Assembly: GCA_018679295.1 (NCBI GenBank) | Contig: JAHHLP010000463.1 | Span: forward strand, 1-8,406 | Source: Rhodothermia bacterium | GTDB lineage: Bacteria; Bacteroidota; Rhodothermia; Rhodothermales; JABDKH01 | Reading direction: 5' to 3' | DNA: 8,406 bases | Shown: in pieces, positions 1-6,153 of the stretch | How positions within the stretch are numbered: the first letter of the stretch is position 1 | Layout: every line of letters starts with the position of its first letter | Notes under the pieces: model-generated | Seen by the model: only the letters and a program-made list of their open reading frames with translations | Database searches by the model: none | What the model was told of the DNA's origin: nothing | Program-made: the position numbers and the translations under genes

Positions 1-182
1 AGTCCGGGGTGACGTCCGGATTGTCATGCTCGCGCAAGCGGCTGGCAGGGATGACGTCCAAATTTGTCATTCCCGCGTAAGCGGGAACCCATAGAGCGTC
101 GCGCCAACCTCAACCTGCTTTAGGCCCCGGGTCGAGTCCGAGGTGACGTCCGACTTGTCATACCCGCGCAAGCGGGTATCGC
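1..182. repeat. Cluster of three short hairpin repeats
   Basis: Three diverged copies of one unit lie at about 1-42, 49-90 and 135-180. Each begins with TGACGTCC, followed a few bases later by TTGTCAT and then a hairpin. The second hairpin is TTCCCGC (70-76), loop GTAA, GCGGGAA (81-87). The third is TACCCGC (161-167), loop GCAA, GCGGGTA (172-178). The first (28-43) keeps the GCAA loop but has lost outer pairs. Related copies occur at 1611-1776 and 7834-7964. They look like REP or MITE-type dispersed elements. The third copy lies just beyond the stop of the minus-strand aminotransferase-like gene and could act on its transcript end, but there is no U-tract. Confidence 0.8.
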
Positions 183-190
183 TGCACCCC

Positions 191-1492
191 TTAACCCTTC
201 TCCGGCAACCCCTCCCGGACCACCTCCTCCATCGCCTCCACGAACCGATCCATCTCCTCGATTGTCGTGTAAACACTGGGCGTAACGCGAATGCCTTCGA
301 ACTCGTCGTGCTTGATGGGCGTCACGATTATCCGGTGATTCTTCCAGAGATGGTTGGTCAGCTCACCGGGGTCGACGCCGTCAATCTGGACGTTGGCGAT
401 GGCGCATGAGAACTCTGGTTTCAGACTCGTATGCAGGCGCACACGGTCGTGCTGGAGGAGTCGTTTCGCCCAATAATGTGTCAGGTAGCGAAGTCGCTCC
501 TCCTTCCGCTCTGAGCCGATGCCCTGGTGAAACGTGAGCGCCTCCGCGATGGCCAAATAGTTTGCGGCCGGGTGCGTCCCGATCTCCTCGTACTTACGGA
601 TGTCTGAGTCTTGCGTATCGGCCGCGGCCTGAAGCGGCCAGAGATCCTTGATCTTGTCGCGACGCACGTACAGCATGCCCGTGCCGATCGGCGCGAACAG
701 CCACTTGTGCAGACTCGTCGCGTAGTAGTCGCAGTCGAGCGTCGCGTGATCGAAAGTGAAATGGGCGAACGAGTGGGCGCCGTCGACAATCACGGGGATG
801 CCTCGGCGGCGGCCCATCTGCACCACTTCCTTCACCGGCAGGATCTGACCCGTAATGTTGATGATGTGGCACATAAGGATCAGCCGGGTACGGGGAGTGA
901 TGTTCGCCTCGAACAAGCGGACGATTTCGCTCGGATCCTCCGAGGGCGTCGGAATCGAGAACTGTTTCAGGACAATGCCCTCGCGTCGCTCGCGCTGTTT
1001 GAACGTGTTGATCATGCGAGGATAGTCCTGGTTGGTCGTGAGGACTTCGTCGCCAGGCTTGAGGTCAAATCCGAACTGCGCGATCTGCAGTCCTTCCGAA
1101 GCGTTGCGCGTTAGGGCGACTTCTTCCGCGTCGCAGCCGAACGTGCGTGCGAGGCGCGACCGTACCGTCTCGCGCTGCGGCTCAAGGATGCGCCACATCG
1201 TGTAGACCGGCGCTTCGTTCGAGTAGTCGAGGTGGCGCTTCATCGCCTCCTGTGCAACGGCGGGCGCCGGGCTTACACCGCCGTTGTTGAGGTTGACCAG
1301 TGTCCGGTCGACGGTAAACGCCTGCTGAATCTCGTGCCAGAAGTCCTCATCCGAGGCCAGTTGGATGGGCGAATCGGTGATCCCACGCGTCAGGTCGGTG
1401 ATGCGAAGGAGGCCGGCCGGTCTGAGCGCTGCCGACGCGAGAACGGCCGCTGCAGGCTTTCCGATAGCACCGAGAAAGTGTCGTCGGTTCAT
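191..1492 (-). CDS. Tat-exported class V aminotransferase-like PLP enzyme
   Basis: A 433-residue protein of the class V aminotransferase superfamily (isopenicillin-N epimerase, cysteine desulfurase and kynureninase relatives; fold type I). The N-terminus carries a twin-arginine signal: NRRHFLG at residues 2-8, then an alanine-rich stretch to about 29, so export of the folded, cofactor-loaded enzyme is likely. The mature part begins near the LNNGGVSPAP segment (68-77), typical of epimerase-like members. VDGAH (236-240) contains the Asp expected to contact the PLP pyridine nitrogen, SLHKW (260-264) the Schiff-base Lys263, and IRVTPSVY (401-408) a probable carboxylate-binding Arg. The length is normal for the family plus a signal. 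ATG at 1492 places the twin arginine correctly; a weak AGAGAAA lies upstream. The gene diverges from the AAA+ gene across a 416-base gap. The substrate cannot be read from the sequence; epimerase, desulfurase or lyase chemistry are all possible. Confidence 0.88.
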   Translation of the reverse strand: MNRRHFLGAIGKPAAAVLASAALRPAGLLRITDLTRGITDSPIQLASDEDFWHEIQQAFTVDRTLVNLNNGGVSPAPAVAQEAMKRHLDYSNEAPVYTMWRILEPQRETVRSRLARTFGCDAEEVALTRNASEGLQIAQFGFDLKPGDEVLTTNQDYPRMINTFKQRERREGIVLKQFSIPTPSEDPSEIVRLFEANITPRTRLILMCHIINITGQILPVKEVVQMGRRRGIPVIVDGAHSFAHFTFDHATLDCDYYATSLHKWLFAPIGTGMLYVRRDKIKDLWPLQAAADTQDSDIRKYEEIGTHPAANYLAIAEALTFHQGIGSERKEERLRYLTHYWAKRLLQHDRVRLHTSLKPEFSCAIANVQIDGVDPGELTNHLWKNHRIIVTPIKHDEFEGIRVTPSVYTTIEEMDRFVEAMEEVVREGLPEKG

Positions 1493-1610
1493 GAGTTTCT
1501 CTGTTTACGTGCTGACGGAAAGGAACGTAACGCGGGCTAGAAGGACAAACCGAGCGAATTGCCACTTTTCCCGAACCGCAGGGACAAGCCGTGGCAGTGA
1601 CGGCTGAGAA

Positions 1611-1776
1611 GTCATCCCGGCCAAGCCTGTCCTCGCGAATGCGGGGGAGCCGGACACGAGCCCCGACGGGGCGACGGATGAGCGAAGCGAATAATCCATG
1701 GAAGGTCGAGGGCTCACTAGACATTCTATGGTTTCCCGCTTCCCCCGCTTGCGCGGGGACAAGCCGCGGGAATGAC
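1611..1776. repeat. Composite element of two inverted hairpin repeats
   Basis: The left end (1611-1654) starts GTCATCCCGG and contains CCTCGC-GAAT-GCGGGG (1631-1646). The right end (1731-1776) is the same kind of unit on the other strand and ends GGGAATGAC. It is a nested hairpin: outer TTCCCGC (1733-1739) with GCGGGAA (1766-1772), inner CCCCGC (1743-1748) with GCGGGG (1753-1758). The loop TTGC reads GCAA on the minus strand. The two ends act as imperfect terminal inverted repeats of about 27 bases around a 76-base centre containing GAGCGAAGCGAATAATCC. It may be a MITE-like or BIME-like unit. No transposase is encoded. Confidence 0.7.
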
Positions 1777-1842
1777 GAAAGGGTGGTTCGCGCTCCAGCG
1801 GCAACGTTGCTAGCGAGCATAGCCGAGGCAACCGCAGGGGTG

Positions 1843-1865
1843 TATATTTCGTACCTGCCCGGTAC
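1843..1865 (+). promoter_or_regulatory. Possible -10 and operator-like inverted repeat before AAA+ gene
   Basis: TATATT (1843-1848) resembles a -10 box and is followed at once by a perfect inverted repeat, GTACC (1851-1855), TGCCC, GGTAC (1861-1865), about 44 bases before the AAA+ start. No convincing -35 box lies 16-18 bases upstream. The repeat could be an operator or a short 5'-leader hairpin; the call rests on pattern alone. Confidence 0.3.
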
Positions 1866-1908
1866 TTCGTCGAAAAGACTATCTGAATCCGCAATATCAA
1901 CACTCTGA

Positions 1909-3702
1909 ATGCAAGTAGAAAAAGAGAGCCCGGCCGACGTCGTTGACGGCGTCGCAATCCCCGAGGAGGACCTGCTGCGGCGCTATACCGCGCATTACCC
2001 CGAGTGGGCGCAGGAATTCGCCCGGAAGTATTTCACGAAGACGTTTACACAGTTCATCCTCTACGGAAACGTGCGTGATCTCGTGCCGACCGAGAACGAT
2101 GCCGGAGAGCGCATCTACGAACCACTGCGGCGTTTTCTGATGAACGACCTGTTCGCGGCGCGCGACATCGTCATCTTTTATGACCGCTCCTCGGGCATCC
2201 ACTTCGCCGACAAAGCCTCCCAGGCCGACTTCAACCGCGCGCTTTCGGGCTACGACACCATCTTCGGCACCGAGTATGCCAAGAAGCTGCCGAAGGACCC
2301 GGTCCGCGTTTTGTCCGTCCTTGAGAATTACTTCCGTCTCCGCCTGGCCGACGGCAAGCGCGTTGCATGCGTGATCGACTACGCCGAGACGATCGTACCG
2401 ATGGCCGAGGCGTCGATGTACTCAGCCGAGGATCGCAACAGCCTCGTCTTTCTTCAGAAGTGGTCGCACGATCCATCCTTCCTGCGGAACGACTTCACCG
2501 TTGTCCTCCTTACCGAAAACCTGCGCGACCTGAGCCAGCAGCTCGTGCAGTCGCCGTACACGGCCGAGATCCAAATCCGAATGCCCGGAAAGGCGGAGCG
2601 ATTCGAGTTCGTCAAGACGTACCTGAAGGGCAACGAAAAGCAGTTCGACGAGCGGGCCGAGGTCACCCAGAGTTCGCTCGCGGACAACACGGCCGGCCTG
2701 AACTACGTGCAGCTTCGCACGATACTGGCGGACGTACTCGAGAACCGCACTGAGCTGACGTTCGACACACTCGGTGAGCTGAAGAAGGCGTTCATCGAGG
2801 CGGAGGCTTATGGACTCCTCGAGTTCATCGAAACCGATTTCACGCTGGACATGGTGGCCGGCCACAAGCACGCGATCCAGCACCTGCGCGACGCAGCCAC
2901 CGCCCTCAAGCAGGGCCGCCCCGACGTCATGCCCATGGGATACCTTGTCAGCGGGCCGGTCGGTACCGGAAAGACGTTTACGATCACGTGCTTCGCCGGC
3001 GAAATCGGCATCCCGATGGTGAAGCTGAAGAACTTCCGGTCGCAGTGGCAGGGAGTCACCGAGGGCAACCTCGAAAAAATCCTCCACCTGCTCGAGGCGA
3101 TGACGCCCGTTGCGGTCATGATCGACGAGGCGGATGCCGCCCTCGGCGACCGCGACGCGCAAGGAGACTCCGGCGTGTCCAAACGCGTCTTCGGGCAGAT
3201 CGCGGCCTTCATGAGCGACACGAAGCATCGCGGCCGCATCATCTTCTTCCTCGTCACAGCCAGGCCCGACCTGATGCCGATCGACCTCAAGCGACAGGGT
3301 CGAGCCGAAGAGCATATCGCCCTCTTCTACCCGGGATCGCCCGAAGAGCGGCAGGAGCTGCTGGAGATCATGATGAAGCGCACCAAGGTCAAGCTGCCGA
3401 TGGAGGAAATTCCCGAGAAGTTGCTGAACGGTGAGGTTCAGCTGAGCGGCGCGGACATGGAAGCGCTCATGACGCGCGCCAAGTTTCGCGCGGCCGCGCG
3501 CGGAGGTGAGGTCACCCCAGAAATCATCGAGGAGACGGTCGACGACTTCATACCGCCCACGTATCCGCTCGAGGTAGAACTCCAGACCCTGAGTGCAGTC
3601 CTTGAGTGCACGAGCCGCGCCCTGCTGCCGGAGAAGTACCGGCACATGAATCGCGAGTCGATCGTCCGGCGGGTCGAAGAGCTAAACCGATTGATTCGTT
3701 GA
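1909..3702 (+). CDS. AAA+ ATPase with N-terminal P-loop-less ATPase-like domain
   Basis: A 597-residue cytoplasmic protein. The C-terminal half is a clear AAA+ module: Walker A GPVGTGKT (349-356), an aromatic pore-loop candidate W380 in SQWQG, Walker B VAVMIDEAD (401-409), and an arginine-finger segment R462-x-x-R465 in LKRQGR. The usual sensor-1 Asn of the ATNRPD motif is replaced by Ala451 (VTARPD). Residues about 45-300 look like a second ATPase-type fold without a P-loop: VACVIDYAE (152-160) resembles a Walker B strand and VVLLTENLRDLSQQL (198-212) a sensor-like strand. This degenerate-plus-active arrangement recalls Ycf46-type proteins, but I cannot assign orthology. ATG 1909 directly follows an in-frame TGA, so it is the earliest start; no Shine-Dalgarno is visible. 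The EutN-like gene follows after 59 bases. The family remodels or disassembles protein substrates; a link to the vertex protein is inferred from position. Confidence 0.87.
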   Translation: MQVEKESPADVVDGVAIPEEDLLRRYTAHYPEWAQEFARKYFTKTFTQFILYGNVRDLVPTENDAGERIYEPLRRFLMNDLFAARDIVIFYDRSSGIHFADKASQADFNRALSGYDTIFGTEYAKKLPKDPVRVLSVLENYFRLRLADGKRVACVIDYAETIVPMAEASMYSAEDRNSLVFLQKWSHDPSFLRNDFTVVLLTENLRDLSQQLVQSPYTAEIQIRMPGKAERFEFVKTYLKGNEKQFDERAEVTQSSLADNTAGLNYVQLRTILADVLENRTELTFDTLGELKKAFIEAEAYGLLEFIETDFTLDMVAGHKHAIQHLRDAATALKQGRPDVMPMGYLVSGPVGTGKTFTITCFAGEIGIPMVKLKNFRSQWQGVTEGNLEKILHLLEAMTPVAVMIDEADAALGDRDAQGDSGVSKRVFGQIAAFMSDTKHRGRIIFFLVTARPDLMPIDLKRQGRAEEHIALFYPGSPEERQELLEIMMKRTKVKLPMEEIPEKLLNGEVQLSGADMEALMTRAKFRAAARGGEVTPEIIEETVDDFIPPTYPLEVELQTLSAVLECTSRALLPEKYRHMNRESIVRRVEELNRLIR

Positions 3703-3761
3703 CGAGCCACCCCAGTAAGCGTTGAGGCGGCGACACTACCGCCACGGCAAATTCTGATAGC

Positions 3762-4040
3762 ATGTTCATCTGCAAAGTCACCGGAACGGTCGTCGCGACG
3801 CGCAAGCAGGAGATCTTCCGGCAGTCAAAGCTGCTGGTCGTCCACCCGGTTGATCTAAACGGCGAACTCGACGGCGAAGACGACATGCTGGCACTCGACC
3901 CCAGGTTCAACGCCGGCGTCGGCGACTACGTGCTGGTTGCGCGCGAGGGCGCCGCAGTCAAGCAGGTGATCGGTGAACCGACTCCCACCAACGTGATTAT
4001 CCTCGGGGTGGTCGACGAATGGTCCGTGGAGGTCGACTAG
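3762..4040 (+). CDS. EutN/CcmL-family microcompartment vertex protein (BMC-P)
   Basis: A 92-residue protein with the features of the EutN/CcmL family, whose members form pentamers that cap the corners of bacterial microcompartments and carboxysomes. The N-terminus FICKVTGTVVATRK (2-15) matches the first strand and turn (compare IAKVRGTVVSTQK in CcmL). It is followed by SKLLVVHPVD, GVGDYVLVAREGAAVKQVIG (about 52-71), matching the VGAGVDEWVLVSRGSAARQVLG type segment, and a C-terminal IILGVVDEWSVE. Length is normal. The gene lies 59 bases after the AAA+ gene and 42 before the membrane-protein gene. The first gap holds a small inverted repeat GGCGG/CCGCC (3726-3743). No clear ribosome-binding site precedes the ATG. 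No BMC-domain hexamer gene and no encapsulated enzyme typical of BMC loci is visible in the window, so this may be a satellite shell gene or a protein reused for another purpose. Confidence 0.9.
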   Translation: MFICKVTGTVVATRKQEIFRQSKLLVVHPVDLNGELDGEDDMLALDPRFNAGVGDYVLVAREGAAVKQVIGEPTPTNVIILGVVDEWSVEVD

Positions 4041-4082
4041 GCTCAACGGCTGTCACGGACCCATGCCTCGGACGGTCTGACC

Positions 4083-5000
4083 GTGCGCAGCGTCTTGGCT
4101 GCCGAACGTGAAAACTCCAAGTCATTGCAGCAACACGATCGAGCAAGATTCCCCTGGTGGGCAACTGTCGGCATCGTGCTGGTTGCCCTTGGCTGGACGG
4201 CCAACTGGTACCTGCCGGGGGCACGCACGCACATCTTCTTTGCACCGCTTTGGGTCGGCTTTGCGCTGACCGTCGATGGGATCGTGCTGCGCCGTACCGG
4301 CACGTCGATTATCTCGCGCTCGTGGCGACAGTTCTTTGTCCTGTTCGCACTATCGGTACCCGCGTGGTGGCTTTTTGAACTGATCAATCTGCGGACGCAG
4401 AATTGGATTTACGTCGGGCGAGAGCTTTTCACCGACCTCGAGTTCTTCGTCCTCTCGACGGTGGCTTTCAGCACGGTAATCCCTGCCGTTTTCGAAGCCG
4501 CCGAACTCGTCTCGTCGTTTCGTTGGACGGAAAGACTGCAGCGAGGCCCAACGCTTACTCCATCCTCGTCGACACGGGCCATTTTGGCAGCGGCCGGAGT
4601 AGCATCTCTGTTGCTCGTCGTGACATGGCCACGCGTCTTCTACCCGCTCGTCTGGGGGATACCGTTCTTTCTGATCGAGCCCCTGAACCAACAGTTGGGC
4701 CGATCCAGTCTGTTCAATTACCTGGGCAGAGGGAATTGGCGACCCGTCATAAGCCTGGCGCTAGGTGCGCTTCTGTGTGGGTTATTCTGGGAGTTCTGGA
4801 ATTTCTACTCGTATCCCAAGTGGATCTACGACACGCCGGGCGTCAACTGGGCGCACGTGTTCGAGATGCCCGTGCTCGGGTACATCGGGTATCTGCCATT
4901 CGGGCTAGCGCTTTATGCGATGGCGAGTCTCATGCATGGCCGAGCGGTGCAGCACTTTGACGTCGGAAGAAACGTCGTCGCTCCTCCATCCCGGCAATAG
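4083..5000 (+). CDS. Polytopic membrane protein of two tandem repeats, unknown function
   Basis: A 305-residue protein, not recognised with confidence. Hydrophobic segments lie near residues 24-44, 51-70, 84-101, 117-141, 165-182, 185-201, 221-239 and 259-283, giving about eight membrane helices. The two halves are related. PLWVG (55-59) matches PLVWG (188-192). W81-R82 matches W219-R220. F98-E99-x-x-N102 matches W236-E237-x-x-N240, exactly 18 residues from Trp to Glu in both. WIY (108-110) matches WIY (247-249). E120-x-x-V-L matches E261-x-x-V-L. This points to an internal duplication of a four-helix unit. Acidic and Asn residues within helices suggest an enzyme or carrier. Tandem lycopene-cyclase-domain proteins have a loosely similar layout, but this is speculative. 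The GTG start is uncertain; TTG 4095 is also in frame, and neither has a good ribosome-binding site. It is probably co-transcribed with the two upstream genes. Confidence 0.75.
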   Translation: MRSVLAAERENSKSLQQHDRARFPWWATVGIVLVALGWTANWYLPGARTHIFFAPLWVGFALTVDGIVLRRTGTSIISRSWRQFFVLFALSVPAWWLFELINLRTQNWIYVGRELFTDLEFFVLSTVAFSTVIPAVFEAAELVSSFRWTERLQRGPTLTPSSSTRAILAAAGVASLLLVVTWPRVFYPLVWGIPFFLIEPLNQQLGRSSLFNYLGRGNWRPVISLALGALLCGLFWEFWNFYSYPKWIYDTPGVNWAHVFEMPVLGYIGYLPFGLALYAMASLMHGRAVQHFDVGRNVVAPPSRQ

Positions 5001-5013
5001 GCTAGGCTGCCGG
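4991..5013. other. Inverted repeat between convergent genes
   Basis: CCGGCA (4991-4996) and TGCCGG (5008-5013) can pair across an 11-base loop that includes the stop codon of the membrane-protein gene. Only 28 bases separate this stop from that of the polyketide synthase gene. There is no U-tract on either side, so a terminator role is possible but weakly supported. Confidence 0.25.
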
Positions 5014-5028
5014 TACACACCCTTCGAA

Positions 5029-6153
5029 TCAGTTCGCTTCTCGGAGCAGGCAGCCTTCGAGCGTCAACCCCGGACCAAATGCCATCGCGAGTGCGCTCTC
5101 CGGCGCATCGGACGCACCGCGCGCACCGTTTCGAGCAGAGAGCAGACGCTCGAGCACGAACAGAATCGTAGGAGAACTCATGTTGCCGTTGAGACGAAGC
5201 ACATCGAGGCTGTCGGCGACTTGATCGTCCGTCAATCCAAGCTCCGCCTGTGCACGTTCGACGATCGCGCGGCCACCGGGGTGAATCGCCCAAAAGTCGA
5301 CATCGGTGCGGCTCAGTCCATTACGTACCAGAAGCTCATCAACAAATCCAGCTACGCTCTGACCAATCACGGCCGGGACGCGGGCCGACAGTCCCATCAA
5401 AAAGCCCGTGTCGCCGATGTCCCACGTCATGTAGTCTTCGGAGTCGTCGTGAAGCAGCGAATGGCTGTCTACATACGCCAGTCGGCCCCGTGCATCGTCG
5501 GCCGCGCGCGACGAGAGAATCGCGGCCGCAGCACCGTCCGAGAAGAGTGAGTTGATGACCGCGTCTTCCATCGAGTCGGTGACCTGGAAGTGGATCGTGC
5601 ATAACTCAGCGCAGACGAGAAGTACCCGCGCTCCCGGATAGGCCTTACAGAAGCCGTCGGCGACCCGCAGCCCGTTGAACGCCGCGTAGCATCCCATGAA
5701 TCCGATCATCGCACGACGCGTCGTGGGCGGCAGGCCCAGTCGCTTGACGAGGGCGATGTCGATACCAGGTGCGAAGAAACCCGTGCAGCTGACGGCAACG
5801 ACGTGGGTTACGTCTTCGGGAGACAAGCCCGCCTTCTCGATCGCACGACGTGCGACATCCTCGGCGAGCGGAAGCACAGCGTCGCGGTAGCGACGATTTC
5901 GTTCGGCCGTTGAGGGCGCGGGGTCGAGATTCCAATTGGGCGGATAGAATTCGAACTGACCGGGGTCGTCCCTGATGTAGTCCGGAATACAAGAGTAGCG
6001 ATATTCGATGGCGGACCGCTCGTAGAGGTCAGGTATCCGGTCGCGGATCTTGTCCGGCAGCGACGTGATTCGCCCCATGAAGTCGGCCGCTTCGGACTGG
6101 GGTCGACCAAGGGGGGGATGACCGGTAGCGATGGCGTCGAGGGTCGTGATCAC
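5029..6153 (-). CDS. Type III polyketide synthase (chalcone/stilbene synthase family)
   Basis: A 374-residue homodimer-type condensing enzyme that would extend an acyl-CoA starter with malonyl-CoA and cyclise the chain, in the cytoplasm. The catalytic triad is complete: Cys155 in GFMGCYAAFNGLR, His291 in FWAIHPGGRAI, Asn324 in LNGNMSSPTILF. The 33-residue His-to-Asn spacing equals that of plant chalcone synthase. Phe204 in LFSDGAAA matches the family gatekeeper position, and GPGLTLEG lies near the C-terminus. Length is normal. I place the start at GTG 6153, overlapping the mazG stop as GTGA, with GGAAG a few bases upstream; a longer GTG start at 6180 adds nine residues that only re-read mazG. 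The pairing suggests translational coupling. Starter and product (alkylpyrone, alkylresorcinol or other) cannot be read from sequence, and no tailoring methyltransferase or oxidase is adjacent. Confidence 0.92.
   Translation of the reverse strand: MITTLDAIATGHPPLGRPQSEAADFMGRITSLPDKIRDRIPDLYERSAIEYRYSCIPDYIRDDPGQFEFYPPNWNLDPAPSTAERNRRYRDAVLPLAEDVARRAIEKAGLSPEDVTHVVAVSCTGFFAPGIDIALVKRLGLPPTTRRAMIGFMGCYAAFNGLRVADGFCKAYPGARVLLVCAELCTIHFQVTDSMEDAVINSLFSDGAAAAILSSRAADDARGRLAYVDSHSLLHDDSEDYMTWDIGDTGFLMGLSARVPAVIGQSVAGFVDELLVRNGLSRTDVDFWAIHPGGRAIVERAQAELGLTDDQVADSLDVLRLNGNMSSPTILFVLERLLSARNGARGASDAPESALAMAFGPGLTLEGCLLREAN

Larger units (their letters stand above)
1493..1908. other. Divergent intergenic region with repeats
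   Basis: This 416-base gap separates the divergent PLP-enzyme and AAA+ genes, so both promoters should lie here. It contains an inverted pair of hairpin repeats (1611-1776), a perfect 13-base palindrome GCCCCG-A-CGGGGC (1660-1672) between them, and a possible -10 plus inverted repeat nearer the AAA+ gene (1843-1865). Short open frames crossing it have no recognisable protein character and run through the repeats. No RNA gene was recognised. Confidence 0.7.

Noticed and set aside
1..182. CRISPR array
   Set aside because: Repeats are imperfect, spacing is uneven (about 50 and 85 bases), and related units occur singly and inverted elsewhere in the window.
611..1114. A 167-codon plus-strand frame inside the PLP-enzyme gene
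   Set aside because: No motif or hydrophobic pattern; the opposite strand encodes the conserved PLP-binding residues across the same bases.
1505..1908. Protein-coding genes in the 1505-1908 gap (frames of 80-150 codons on both strands)
   Set aside because: They read through the hairpin repeats, are rich in Arg and Ser, and show no conserved segment.
2422..3645. A 407-codon open frame antisense to the AAA+ gene
   Set aside because: It is a shadow of a high-G+C coding strand. Its translation has no recognisable motif, while the plus strand shows Walker A, Walker B and arginine-finger motifs.
5001..5028. Bidirectional terminator between the convergent genes
   Set aside because: The CCGGCA/TGCCGG pair has a long loop and no U-tract on either strand; kept only as a low-confidence inverted repeat.
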